61,894 nt of DNA from Rhodosalinus halophilus (GCF_003298775.1 NZ_QNTQ01000026.1:1-61894), one strand, 5' to 3'; positions 7,791-18,310 are shown, counted from the first letter of the stretch. The notes: generated from the letters alone by a model not told the origin. Made by a program: numbers and translations.

Positions 7791-8270
7791 CTAGACATCC
7801 TCCCGCGGCGCGAGGCCCCCCGAACGCGCGGAGTCGGCGGCGAGTTCTTCCAGCAGGTCGAGCAGCCGGTCGAGGCGCTCGCGCCCGTAGCGGTCCTCGA
7901 GCTCGGCGAGAATGCGGTTGCTCTCGTCGAGGTGGGCCGCGATCAGTGCCTCGCCCGCCTCGGTGATGCGCACCCAGAAGGTGCGGCGGTCGCTCTCGTG
8001 CGGCGTCCGCGCGACAAGGCCCTTGGCCTCGAGGCCGCGCAGGATGCGCGTGAGCGAGGGCATGAGCAGGCAGGCGTCGCGGGCGATGCTGGCCGGATCG
8101 CTGGGTCCGCGCTCGTGCAGAACGCGCATCACGCGCCATTGCTGCTCGGTCACGCCGGCCTCGGCCAGCATCGCCCGGATCGGCACCATGACGGCCTCCC
8201 GCGCGCGCAGCAGCGCGATGGGAAGCGAGCGCGAGGTCGCGCGCGGCGGAGGGCGGGTCGAGCTGTCCAT
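7791..8270 (-). CDS. hpaR: HpaR, MarR-family repressor of homoprotocatechuate degradation
   Basis: A 159-residue MarR-family winged-helix regulator. The DNA-binding core covers about residues 40-110 (VTEQQWRVMRVLHERG, then the recognition helix LMPSLTRILRGLEAKGLV and the wing SDRRTFWVRIT). It matches the HpaR group, which represses the hpa catabolic operon until 4-hydroxyphenylacetate or a related ligand binds. It is divergent from hpaF. The shared intergenic region has a perfect palindromic operator at 8343-8362 and a looser GTTAAC-centred site at about 8297-8306 on the hpaR side, which would fit autoregulation. About 210 bases with no clear gene separate its stop from the tRNA. Confidence 0.9.
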   Translation of the reverse strand: MDSSTRPPPRATSRSLPIALLRAREAVMVPIRAMLAEAGVTEQQWRVMRVLHERGPSDPASIARDACLLMPSLTRILRGLEAKGLVARTPHESDRRTFWVRITEAGEALIAAHLDESNRILAELEDRYGRERLDRLLDLLEELAADSARSGGLAPREDV

Positions 8271-8323
8271 GGCGGCGGAGTATCGCCGAAGCGGGTTTCG
8301 TTAACAAGTGCATGAAATCGGGC

Positions 8324-8362
8324 TTGACGATGCGACGCCACCCTCATTAACACGTTAATGAG
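8324..8362 (+). promoter_or_regulatory. hpa operon promoter and HpaR operator
   Basis: A -35 box TTGACG (8324-8329), a 17-base spacer and a -10-like TTAACA (8347-8352) precede hpaF. The -10 is buried in a palindrome with perfect 9-base arms CTCATTAAC (8343-8351) and GTTAATGAG (8354-8362) around AC. The ATTAAC-N2-GTTAAT core fits a MarR-family site and its overlap with the -10 is what a repressor site should show. The predicted transcript start near 8359 rules out an ATG at 8358 as the hpaF start. Confidence 0.8.
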
Positions 8363-8384
8363 TTGCGCAGGGAGCCGCGGGCCA

Positions 8385-8774
8385 TTGCCGCATATCTGCT
8401 TCGAATATTCGGCCAATCTGGAGGAGCTGGTGGACCTTTCGGCCCTCGCCGGCGCGTTGCGGTCGGCCGCGCTCGAGACCGGCCTGTTCCCCGAGGCGGG
8501 CATCCGCGTGCGGGGGCTGCGGGCCGATCATGTCGCCATCGCGGACGGGCATCCCGACAACGCCTTCATCGACATCTCCATCCGTCTGCGCGCCGGCCGC
8601 CCGCAGGAGGCGAAGGCCGCCGCGGCGGCGCATGTCTTCGAGGCGGCGCGTCGGTTTCTCGGCGAGGTGATCGCGCGGCATCCGATCGCGCTCTCGCTCG
8701 AGATGCGCGACATCGACCCGGAGCTGAGCCCGAAGCTCAACACCATTCGCGACCACCTGAAGGAGCGGCGCTAG
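8385..8774 (+). CDS. hpaF: 5-carboxymethyl-2-hydroxymuconate delta-isomerase
   Basis: A 129-residue tautomerase-superfamily isomerase. In homoprotocatechuate degradation it converts 5-carboxymethyl-2-hydroxymuconate to 5-oxopent-3-ene-1,2,5-tricarboxylate, after HpaD and HpaE have acted. I place the start at TTG 8385, giving MPHICFEYSANL with the amino-terminal proline that these enzymes use as catalytic base. AGGGAG lies about ten bases upstream. An in-frame ATG at 8358 is inside the HpaR operator and would hide Pro2, so I reject it. The resulting length matches the family (about 126 residues). The stop TAG is immediately followed by the hpaE ATG. Confidence 0.88.
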   Translation: MPHICFEYSANLEELVDLSALAGALRSAALETGLFPEAGIRVRGLRADHVAIADGHPDNAFIDISIRLRAGRPQEAKAAAAAHVFEAARRFLGEVIARHPIALSLEMRDIDPELSPKLNTIRDHLKERR

Positions 8775-10286
<1,512 letters not shown>

Positions 10287-10310
10287 CCAGCGCCCGAGGG
10301 AGGAACCGCC

Positions 10311-11291
<981 letters not shown>

Positions 11292-11292
11292 C

Positions 11293-12150
11293 ATGAGGTT
11301 CGCCACATACACCGCTGATGGCGCGACATTCTACGGCGCCGTGGCCGACGAGGGAATGATCGCGCTCTCGCCCGATTTCCCGGCCTGGCCCAGCCTGCGC
11401 GAGGTGATCGCGGCCGACGGGCTGGACGCGCTGGCCGAGGCCGCCGCGGACCTTTCGGTCACGCACCCCGAGGGCAGCTTTCGCTACGCGATTCCAGTGC
11501 CTTCTCCGGAAAAGATCATCTGCGTGGGCGTGAACTTCCCCGCGCGCAACGAGGAGTACAGGGATGGCCAGGATCTGCCGCCCTATCCCTCGCTTTTCGT
11601 GCGCTTCCCGCGCAGCTTCACCGGCCACGGCCGGCCGCTGATCCGGCCGAAGGCCAGCCGACAGCTCGACTACGAGGGCGAGATCGCCGTGGTGATCGGC
11701 AAGGGCGGCCGGCACATCGCCGAGGCCGAGGCGCTCGACCACATCGCGGCGCTCACGCTCGCGAACGAGGGCACGCTGCGCGACTGGGTGCGGCACGCGA
11801 AGTTCAACGTGACGCAGGGCAAGAACTTCGACGCCTCCGGTGCCATGGGCCCCTGGATCGTGCCCTTCGAGGACCCGGCGCAGATCGCGGACGTGCGGCT
11901 CACCACCCGCGTCAACGGCGAGACGCGCCAGGACGACCGGACCTCGCGGATGATCTTCCCCGTGGCGCATCAGATCGCCTACATCTCGACCTTCACCACG
12001 CTGGTGCCGGGCGACATCATCGTGACAGGCACGCCCACCGGTGCGGGCGCGCGGCTCGACCCGCCGCAGTATCTGCAGCCCGGGGACGTGGTCGAGGTCG
12101 AGGCCGAAGGCATCGGCGTGCTGCGCAACACGGTCGCGGACGAAACATGA
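11293..12150 (+). CDS. hpaG: Fumarylacetoacetate hydrolase-family decarboxylase/isomerase
   Basis: A 285-residue single-domain FAH-family protein. In this operon it should be 5-oxopent-3-ene-1,2,5-tricarboxylate decarboxylase, giving 2-hydroxyhepta-2,4-diene-1,7-dioate, possibly with isomerase activity. Family motifs are visible: ICVGVNF (about residues 76-82), the metal-binding DYEGEIAVVIG (about 119-129), a central LANEGTLRDWVRHAKFNVTQ stretch and the C-terminal PGDIIVTGTPTGAG. E. coli HpaG is a fusion of two such domains; here there is one, so it may act as a homodimer. The stop overlaps the hpaH start by four bases. Confidence 0.85.
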   Translation: MRFATYTADGATFYGAVADEGMIALSPDFPAWPSLREVIAADGLDALAEAAADLSVTHPEGSFRYAIPVPSPEKIICVGVNFPARNEEYRDGQDLPPYPSLFVRFPRSFTGHGRPLIRPKASRQLDYEGEIAVVIGKGGRHIAEAEALDHIAALTLANEGTLRDWVRHAKFNVTQGKNFDASGAMGPWIVPFEDPAQIADVRLTTRVNGETRQDDRTSRMIFPVAHQIAYISTFTTLVPGDIIVTGTPTGAGARLDPPQYLQPGDVVEVEAEGIGVLRNTVADET

Positions 12151-12953
12151 GCCTCGACGCGCAGTCCATTGAAAAAGCAGCTTCTGACCTGCTGGAAGCC
12201 GAGCGCACGCGACGCCAGATCGGGCTGCTCTCGCTGCGCCACCCCGGACTGACGATGGACGACGCCTACGCCATCCAGACCGCGGCGATGGAGGCGAAGC
12301 TGGCCCAGGGCCGCCGGATCCTCGGCTGGAAGATCGGCCTGACCTCGCGCGCCATGCAGGACGCGCTGCAGATCGACACGCCCGACAGCGGCGTGCTCTT
12401 CGACGACATGGCCTTCGCGGACGGCGCGACGGTGCCCGAGGGCCGCTTCATCCAGCCGCGGATCGAGGCGGAGATCGCCTTCGTGCTGAAATCGGACCTG
12501 GCCGCAGAGGGCGTCACCCGCGACGCGGTGCTGGCCGCGACGGACCATGTGGCGCCCGCGCTCGAGATCCTCGACACGCGCATCCTGCGCGCCGACCCCG
12601 AAACCGGCCAGCCCCGCCGCGTGACGGACACCATCGCCGACAATGCCGCCAATGCCGGCGTCGTGCTGGGCCAGCAGCGCCACGACCCCCGCGCCGTGGA
12701 CCTGCGCTGGACCGGCGCCATCGTGAAGCGTGACGGCGTGGTGGAGGAGACGGGCCTCGGCGCGGGTGTGCTCGACGACCCCGTGGCCGGCATCGTCTGG
12801 CTCGCCAACCGCATGGGCGCCTACGGGCAGCGCATGAAGGCCGGCCAGGTGATCCTGTCGGGCAGCTTCATCCGGCCGGTCGAGTGCCCGCCCGGCAGCC
12901 GGATCGCGGCGGATTTCGGCGCCTTCGGCGCGGTCTCCGTGGCCTTTGCCTGA
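12147..12953 (+). CDS. hpaH: 2-oxo-hepta-4-ene-1,7-dioate hydratase
   Basis: A 268-residue member of the 2-oxopent-4-enoate hydratase family. It adds water to 2-oxohept-4-ene-1,7-dioate, giving the substrate for the aldolase HpaI. Visible family features include GWKIGLTSRAMQ (about 59-70), DDMAFADGATVP (about 84-95), the metal-site RIEAEIAFVL segment (about 104-113) and the C-terminal LSGSFIRPVECPPG (about 235-248). It overlaps hpaG by four bases and is the last enzyme gene of the operon. No hpaI aldolase follows: the next gene is a regulator, so the final step must be encoded elsewhere. Confidence 0.92.
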   Translation: MSLDAQSIEKAASDLLEAERTRRQIGLLSLRHPGLTMDDAYAIQTAAMEAKLAQGRRILGWKIGLTSRAMQDALQIDTPDSGVLFDDMAFADGATVPEGRFIQPRIEAEIAFVLKSDLAAEGVTRDAVLAATDHVAPALEILDTRILRADPETGQPRRVTDTIADNAANAGVVLGQQRHDPRAVDLRWTGAIVKRDGVVEETGLGAGVLDDPVAGIVWLANRMGAYGQRMKAGQVILSGSFIRPVECPPGSRIAADFGAFGAVSVAFA

Positions 12954-12980
12954 GCCGCGCATCCGGCGTATCCCTGTCGC

Positions 12981-13631
12981 ATGGCGGGACAGACCGAGAT
13001 CATACTGGCGGCGATCGTGGAGCGGATCGAGAGCGGCGCGCTCGCGCCGGGCGATCCGATCGACGAGGCGGAGCTGATCGAGACCTACGGCGTCTCGCGC
13101 ACGCCGCTGCGCGAGGCGCTGATCCGGCTCGACGCCGCGGGGCTGATCCGCCGCGAGAAGCGCAAGGGCGCGACGCTTTTCCGCCCGACGCTGGAAGAGT
13201 TCCTCGCCATTCTGGAGGTGCACGCCAAGCTCGAGGGACAGGCCGCGGCGCTGGCGGCGCGGCGGCTGTCGCGCGCCCATCATGCCGCCATCGAGGCGGC
13301 GGTTCAGGCCTGTGAACAGCACCACGCGCGGCTTGGCGACGGGTCGCCCGACGCCTACTACCGGCTCAACCTGGCCTTTCACGCGGCGGTGGCCGAGGCG
13401 GCGGGCAATCCCTTCCTGCTCGAGATGATCAAGACGAACGCGCGCAAGCTCATGGCCTATTACCGCGCCCGGTATCACTATGCCGGCACGATCGGCGCCT
13501 CGGCGCAAGACCATCGCGCGATCGCGCAGCGCATCTTCGCGCGCGAGCCGGACGCCGCCGAGGCGGCGATGGCGCGGCATGTGCAATTCGACCAGGTCAC
13601 GGCGATGGACCTGATCGCCGCGCTGGGCTAG
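12981..13631 (+). CDS. GntR-family (FCD-type) transcriptional regulator
   Basis: A 216-residue regulator with an N-terminal GntR winged helix (about residues 8-72: LAPGDPIDEAELIETYGVSRTPLREALIRL is its core) and a C-terminal helical FCD ligand domain with histidine-rich segments (HHAAIEAA, FHAAVAEAAGNPF) that usually bind a metal and a carboxylate effector. It starts 27 bases after hpaH in the same direction, so it is probably co-transcribed with the hpa genes. Effector and targets are unknown; the P450 cluster next door is a candidate. Its TAG stop shares three bases with the TAG of the convergent amidotransferase gene through CTAG at 13628-13631. Confidence 0.87.
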   Translation: MAGQTEIILAAIVERIESGALAPGDPIDEAELIETYGVSRTPLREALIRLDAAGLIRREKRKGATLFRPTLEEFLAILEVHAKLEGQAAALAARRLSRAHHAAIEAAVQACEQHHARLGDGSPDAYYRLNLAFHAAVAEAAGNPFLLEMIKTNARKLMAYYRARYHYAGTIGASAQDHRAIAQRIFAREPDAAEAAMARHVQFDQVTAMDLIAALG

Positions 13632-14347
13632 GCGCGTCGGGCCGCGCCTTCGAAGAAACGCGCCACCCAGCCGGCGAAGCGGTCGGTCTCGGCCGCGCCG
13701 CGCGCCAGCGAGGCGCGCGCCTGCGCGATCACCTCGGCGGGCAGCTCGTCGGCCAGTTCCTCGACCAGCCCGGACATGAAGTCGTGCGACATCTCGGGGT
13801 GATACTGGGTCGTGAAAACGTGATCGCCGATGGCGAACCCGCTCACCGGGCAGTCGGGCCGGCCGGTCAGCACGGTGATCCCCTCGGGCGGCTCCAGCAC
13901 CTGCTCGGAATGCGAGGCGTAAAGGCGAATCGCGCCCCCCTGCCCGTCCATCCAGGGCGCGGCATGCCGGATCTGCGCGTCGGTGAGCCCGAAGACCCAG
14001 CCGCCGGGGTTCCTGCCCACCCGGCCGCCCAGCGCCCTGGCCACCGCCTGATGCCCGAAGCAGGCGGCGAAGAGCGGGATGCGTCGCGCCACGGCGTCCC
14101 GGATCAGCTCCTCGAGCCGCAGCATCCAGTCCTCGCCGTCATTGACCGAGGCGGGGCTGCCCGTGATCATCAAGCCGTCGAAACGGCCGATGTCGTCGGG
14201 AAAGATGCCGTCCTTCACCCAGAAGCCTTCGACCCGCCAGTCGGGCCGCGCGCGATGGACGAGCTCGGCGAACTTGGCGTCGTCGCGCGGGTTGCGATGG
14301 GCGAAATCGGATTCGTCGGTGTTCGTGACGAGCGTGGCGAGGTGCAT
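13628..14347 (-). CDS. Class I glutamine amidotransferase-like protein
   Basis: A 239-residue stand-alone class I (triad) glutamine amidotransferase domain. The nucleophile is Cys96 in AACFGHQ, with His183 and Glu185 in TQYHPEM. There is no attached synthase domain. Such free domains either hydrolyse gamma-glutamyl amides (as PuuD does for gamma-glutamyl-GABA) or pair with a glutamine-synthetase-like ligase, as tdnT does with tdnQ in aniline degradation. The GS-like gene two genes away, beyond the P450 and on the opposite strand, makes a gamma-glutamylation role attractive. It is divergent from the P450 gene and convergent with gntR. Substrate is unknown. Confidence 0.83.
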   Translation of the reverse strand: MHLATLVTNTDESDFAHRNPRDDAKFAELVHRARPDWRVEGFWVKDGIFPDDIGRFDGLMITGSPASVNDGEDWMLRLEELIRDAVARRIPLFAACFGHQAVARALGGRVGRNPGGWVFGLTDAQIRHAAPWMDGQGGAIRLYASHSEQVLEPPEGITVLTGRPDCPVSGFAIGDHVFTTQYHPEMSHDFMSGLVEELADELPAEVIAQARASLARGAAETDRFAGWVARFFEGAARRA

Positions 14348-14353
14348 GGGCGC

Positions 14354-14403
14354 TTGACCTGTGGATTTTTATGGGGCCTATATGAATACATTAACATGTG
14401 AAC
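14354..14403 (+). promoter_or_regulatory. P450 promoter with HpaR-like half-palindrome
   Basis: TTGACC (14354-14359) and TATATG (14379-14384) are spaced by 19 bases ahead of the P450 gene, in an AT-rich gap. Just downstream, ATTAAC-AT-GTGAAC (14390-14403) matches one arm of the HpaR operator fully and the other in four of six bases. This is a candidate regulator site; binding by HpaR or by the neighbouring GntR protein is only inferred. Confidence 0.45.
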
Positions 14404-14429
14404 GACAAGCCCCTTCAGGGAGGGCGCCG

Positions 14430-15686
14430 ATGACGATCTGGGTGCCGGAGGACGACGGCCACGCCGACCTCGCCAGCCACGATACCTTCGCCGCGGGCGC
14501 GCCGCACAACACCTTCGCCCGCCTGCGCCGCGAGGCCCCGCTGCACTGGCAGGACTGGGAGGGCGGCGAGGGCTTCTGGAACGTGACGCGGCATTCGGAC
14601 GTGGCGCGGCTGATCGCGGACTGGAAGCGGCTCTCCTCGGCCCGCGGCATCCGGATGGAGGATCAGAGCTACGAGGAGTATCTCGCCCGCCGCACCTTTC
14701 AGGAGACCGACCCGCCCGAGCACACGCGCACCCGCGCCAAGCTCGTCCGCGCCTTCTCGAAGAACACGATCGCGGGATTCGAGGACCAGATCCGCGAGCT
14801 CTGCGCGGAGATCCTCGACGCGGCGCTCGAAAAGGGCGACTTCGATGCCACGAAGGAGATCGCGCGCGAGCTGCCGATGCGGATGCTGGGGCGGATCATC
14901 GGCACGCCCGACGCCGACCTGCCCTGGCTGGTGGAAAAGGGCGACGCGCTGATCGCCAATACCGATCCCGACTTCACCGATCACGTGCTCGACAAGCTCG
15001 AGACCGACGAGTTCCGCATGATGCCCTTCAATTCGCCGGCGGGCGCGGAGCTTTACGCCTATGCCAAGGATCTGATGGCCTCCAAGGCGGCGCGCGGCGA
15101 CACCGAGGGTGTGCTGCACCTGATCCTGCAACCGGACAAGGACGGCAGCGTGATCTCGGAGACGGAGTTCCGCAACTTCTTCTGCCTGCTGGTCGCCGCC
15201 GGCAACGACACCACGCGCTATTCCATCGCCGCCGGAATCCACGCGCTCGCGCACCGGCCCGAGCTGCTGGCGCAGATGCAGGCCGGCGAGGTCTGGGAGA
15301 CCGCGGCCGACGAGATCATCCGGTGGGCGACGCCCACGCTCTACTTCCGCCGCACGGCGACGGAGGATTTCGAGATGCATTCGGCCCGCGTGCGCGCGGG
15401 CGACAAGGTGCTGCTATGGTTCGCCTCGGCCAACCGCGACGAGACGGCGTTCGACGACCCCTTCGAGGTGAACCTCGCACGCGACCCCAACCCGCATCTC
15501 GCCTTCGGCCAGGGCGGCCCGCATGTCTGTCTGGGCAGCCATCTGGCGCGGCTCGAGGTGCGCGTCCTTTTCCAGGAACTCGCGCGGCGCGTCCGCGCGA
15601 TCGAGCCGGCCGGGCCGCACCGCTTCCTGCGCTCCAACTTCGTGGGCGGCATCAAGGAGCTTCCGGTGCGCGTGACGGCGGCATAA
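14430..15686 (+). CDS. Cytochrome P450
   Basis: A 418-residue soluble bacterial cytochrome P450. The I-helix oxygen-activation motif AAGNDTT is at 256-262, the K-helix E-x-x-R is Glu295-Arg298, and the heme-ligand loop FGQGGPHVCLG places the cysteine ligand at Cys367. I chose ATG 14430 because AGGGAGGGC lies directly upstream; in-frame ATGs at 14361 and 14382 overlap the promoter. No ferredoxin or reductase gene is adjacent, so electron partners must come from elsewhere. It should hydroxylate a small hydrophobic substrate. The downstream GS-like gene is in the same direction, 31 bases away, so the two are likely one unit. Confidence 0.93.
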   Translation: MTIWVPEDDGHADLASHDTFAAGAPHNTFARLRREAPLHWQDWEGGEGFWNVTRHSDVARLIADWKRLSSARGIRMEDQSYEEYLARRTFQETDPPEHTRTRAKLVRAFSKNTIAGFEDQIRELCAEILDAALEKGDFDATKEIARELPMRMLGRIIGTPDADLPWLVEKGDALIANTDPDFTDHVLDKLETDEFRMMPFNSPAGAELYAYAKDLMASKAARGDTEGVLHLILQPDKDGSVISETEFRNFFCLLVAAGNDTTRYSIAAGIHALAHRPELLAQMQAGEVWETAADEIIRWATPTLYFRRTATEDFEMHSARVRAGDKVLLWFASANRDETAFDDPFEVNLARDPNPHLAFGQGGPHVCLGSHLARLEVRVLFQELARRVRAIEPAGPHRFLRSNFVGGIKELPVRVTAA

Positions 15687-15717
15687 CCAAAAGACGGCAC
15701 AACAGGGATCAAGGGAC

Positions 15718-17004
15718 ATGACGGAACGGCTGCGCCCCCTCTTCTGCGACCACCTGAGCATCATGCGGGGCAAGTATCTGCCCGCGACCTACCACGCCTC
15801 CGAGGCGCGCTTCTGCCGCTCGGCCTTCGGCGTGCATTTCGACAAGGATCTGCTCCCCGCGCCGGGCTCGATGATGATGGAGGGCCTGCCGGACATGGTG
15901 CTGAAGTGGGAGCCCACCCATGTCCGCGACAGCTGGCACGAGGACGTGCGCGTGGTCGTGGGCGACCTCTACGACGAGCACGGCGCGCCCCTGCCCCTTT
16001 GCGGGCGCGGCGCGCTGCGCCGGGCGGTCGAGGCCTGGAAGGGGCTGGGCTACACGCCCAGGATCGGCATCGAGTTCGAGTGCTTCGCGCTGCAGCGCGC
16101 CGAAGACGGCTCGCTCGTGCCCTACGACAATCCGGGCGGCGTGGTCTATGGCACGGGCCCCTTCACCGATCCGGCGCGCTTCATGGACGCGATCTGGGAG
16201 ACCGCCGAAGAGCTCGATTTCCGCCTCGAGATGATGACGGCGGAATACGACGCCCCGCAGTTCGAGTTCACCCTGCGCCACGACGACGCGCTGGCCGCGA
16301 TGGACGAGGCGGTGCTCTTCCGCCTCATGGCGCGCGAGATCGCGCTCGAGCACGGGGTGCTGCTCACCTTCCTGCCCAAGCCGCTCGAGGACCGCGGCGG
16401 CTCGGGGCTGCATTTCAACGTCTCGCTGGACGACGAGCGCGGCGAGAACGCCTTCGCCACCGGCGCCAAGGGCGGGCCCGGGCACATGACCGACCTGATG
16501 AAGGGCTGCGTCGCCGGCCTCGTGCATCACCACAAGGGGCTCGCGGGGCTGCTCGCGCCCACGGCCAATTCCTATCACCGGCTGCAGCCGGCCTCGCTGT
16601 CGGGCTACTGGAAGAACTGGGGCGGGGATCACCGCAACGTCACCACCCGCGTGCCCGCCGAGGGCGGCGCCAAGGCGCGCTTCGAGCACCGAATGGCCGA
16701 CGCCGCGGCGAATCCCTATACCGCCGCCGCCGCGGTGCTGCAGGCGGCGCGGCTGGGCGTGACCGAGGGATACGATCTGCCCCCGAAGGAAACGGGCGAC
16801 GGCTTCGAGCACACCGACGCGACCGAAGGCGTGGCCGGCTCGCTGGCCGAGGCGCTCGACGATCTCGAGGCGGACACGGCGCTCGCCGAGGCGGTGGGCG
16901 CCGATCTCGTCGCCAACCAGCTCTTCATGCGCCGGCAGGAGGTCGAAAAGACCGGCGGGCTGGAGGGCGCGTCGCTGCGCGACTTCTACGTCTGGTATAT
17001 CTGA
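15718..17004 (+). CDS. Glutamine synthetase-like amide ligase
   Basis: A 428-residue glutamine-synthetase-fold protein. GS signatures are visible: EFEC near residue 119, the EYDAPQFEF segment (about 177-185), GSGLHFNVSL (about 235-244) in place of GSGMHxHxSL, NSYHRLQP (about 283-290) and the ANPYTAAAAVLQA tail motif (about 330-342). It diverges from housekeeping GlnA and fits the type III-like ligases that make gamma-glutamyl amides from amines (GmaS, PuuA, IpuC, TdnQ groups). It probably couples an amine to glutamate using ATP. It follows the P450 by 31 bases, and a free amidotransferase lies divergent to them. Its TGA stop is part of a perfect hairpin at 17002-17021. Confidence 0.87.
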   Translation: MTERLRPLFCDHLSIMRGKYLPATYHASEARFCRSAFGVHFDKDLLPAPGSMMMEGLPDMVLKWEPTHVRDSWHEDVRVVVGDLYDEHGAPLPLCGRGALRRAVEAWKGLGYTPRIGIEFECFALQRAEDGSLVPYDNPGGVVYGTGPFTDPARFMDAIWETAEELDFRLEMMTAEYDAPQFEFTLRHDDALAAMDEAVLFRLMAREIALEHGVLLTFLPKPLEDRGGSGLHFNVSLDDERGENAFATGAKGGPGHMTDLMKGCVAGLVHHHKGLAGLLAPTANSYHRLQPASLSGYWKNWGGDHRNVTTRVPAEGGAKARFEHRMADAAANPYTAAAAVLQAARLGVTEGYDLPPKETGDGFEHTDATEGVAGSLAEALDDLEADTALAEAVGADLVANQLFMRRQEVEKTGGLEGASLRDFYVWYI

Positions 17005-17021
17005 GCGGCCAAGGCCGCTCA
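17002..17021. terminator. Bidirectional hairpin containing both stop codons
   Basis: TGAGCGGCC (17002-17010), AA, GGCCGCTCA (17013-17021) is a perfect 9-bp stem in the gap between two convergent genes. The stop codon of each gene forms the outer end of each arm. There is no T-run, as often in GC-rich genomes. It probably ends transcription from both sides. Confidence 0.65.
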
Positions 17022-17684
17022 GAGCCCCAGCCGGTCCCGCAGAAAGGCCAGCGCCACGCTCAGCCCGTCGGGCGCGATGCCGTGGCCCGTGCCCTTCATG
17101 ACGTGGGCGTAGACCTCTTCCCAGCCCGCCTTCTGCAGCGCCTCGGCCGCCTCGGGCAGCGCCTGCACCGGCACCACGTCGTCGGCGTCGCCGTGCACCA
17201 GCAGCACCGGCGGGCGCACGCGCACCTCGTCGGCCAGAAGCTCGGGGCTCAGCAGCCGCCCCGAGAAGCCGACGATGCCCGCCACGGCGTCCTCGCGCCG
17301 CGGCGCGACGTGCAGCGCCATCATGGTGCCCTGGCTGAAGCCCAGGAGCGCCACCTGCTCGGGCAGCAGATCCTCGTCCACCATCACGCCGTCGAGGAAG
17401 GCGTCGAGATCGGCGACGGCCGCGCGCATCCCCTGCTCCGCCGCCTCCTCCGAGGAGCCGTCGATCCAGGGGATCGGGAACCACTGGAAGCCCATGGGCG
17501 AGGCCGCGCAGGTCTCTGGCGCGTCGGGCGCGATGAAGAGCGTATCGGGCAGATGCGGGGCCAACGGCTCCGCGAGGCCCAGAAGATCGGCGCCGTTGGC
17601 GCCATAGCCGTGCAGGAAGATCACCGCCGAGCGGGTGGCGCCCGATTGCGGCTCCACCCTGCCTGCCTGCAACGCTCGCGTCAT
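17019..17684 (-). CDS. Carboxylesterase/phospholipase-type alpha/beta hydrolase
   Basis: A 221-residue alpha/beta hydrolase of the phospholipase/carboxylesterase (YpfH/Est) family. The catalytic Ser117 sits in GFSQG, Asp168 in HGDADDVVP and His201 in GTGHGI. The oxyanion region LHGYGANGADLLGLA follows the first core strand. There is no signal peptide, so it is cytoplasmic. Likely substrates are short-chain esters; nothing more precise can be said. The ATG at 17684 overlaps the stop of the upstream glycosylase gene (ATGA), indicating co-translation. Confidence 0.9.
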   Translation of the reverse strand: MTRALQAGRVEPQSGATRSAVIFLHGYGANGADLLGLAEPLAPHLPDTLFIAPDAPETCAASPMGFQWFPIPWIDGSSEEAAEQGMRAAVADLDAFLDGVMVDEDLLPEQVALLGFSQGTMMALHVAPRREDAVAGIVGFSGRLLSPELLADEVRVRPPVLLVHGDADDVVPVQALPEAAEALQKAGWEEVYAHVMKGTGHGIAPDGLSVALAFLRDRLGL

Positions 17685-18310
17685 GCCACGCCCTCCCGGT
17701 CCTTCTCGACGCGGTAGTAGGCCCACAGCGCGCGGGCCGCAACCGCCCGCCAAGGCGACCAGGCGCCGGCCATCTCGCGCAGCGCGCGTTCCTTCGGCCG
17801 CTCGGGCAGGCCGAAGAGCATCCGCGCCGATTCCTGCAGCGCGAGATCGCCCGGCGCGAAGACATCCGCCCGGCCCAGCGAGAACATGGCGTAGATCTCC
17901 GCCGTCCAGACGCCGATGCCGGGCACGGCGGTCAGCACCTTCACCACCTCGTCGGTCGGCGCCCGCCGCAGCGCGGCGTAGTCGATCTCTGCCGCCGCCA
18001 GCGCCCGGGCATAGCGGATCTTCTGCCGGCTGAGGCCGGCGGCCCGGAGCGCCTCGTCCTCCGCGTCCAGGATCGCGGCCGGCGTGGTCAGCCCCGCCGC
18101 CTCCATCCGGCCCCAGATCGCGCGCGCGGCGGCCACGCTCACCTGCTGGCTCACGATCGCGCCCAGAAGCTGGTCGAAGCCGTCGGGCCTGCGCCGCAGC
18201 GGCAGGGGTCCCGTCAGCTCCAGCGCGTGGGCGAAGCGCGGCTCGGCGCGCGCGAGCCAGTCCGCGCCCTCGGCCACGCAGGCCTCGGTCTCGATGATCC
18301 GTCCCACCAT
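17681..18310 (-). CDS. DNA-3-methyladenine glycosylase II (AlkA-like)
   Basis: A 209-residue base-excision repair glycosylase of the HhH-GPD superfamily. The helix-hairpin-helix VPGIGVWTAEIYAMF (about 129-143) and the catalytic aspartate Asp155 in APGDLAL are visible. A conserved helix around residues 50-60 (GAIVSQQVSVA) matches the family. It should remove alkylated purines. It is shorter than E. coli AlkA, lacking the N-terminal domain, which is usual for this subgroup. The ATG at 18310 has AAAGGGAG upstream at good spacing. Its stop overlaps the esterase start, so they form a two-gene unit. Confidence 0.92.
   Translation of the reverse strand: MVGRIIETEACVAEGADWLARAEPRFAHALELTGPLPLRRRPDGFDQLLGAIVSQQVSVAAARAIWGRMEAAGLTTPAAILDAEDEALRAAGLSRQKIRYARALAAAEIDYAALRRAPTDEVVKVLTAVPGIGVWTAEIYAMFSLGRADVFAPGDLALQESARMLFGLPERPKERALREMAGAWSPWRAVAARALWAYYRVEKDREGVA

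Noticed and set aside
8358-8360. ATG start for hpaF
   Set aside because: It lies in the HpaR palindrome at the expected transcript start and would remove Pro as the first residue; TTG 8385 fits better.
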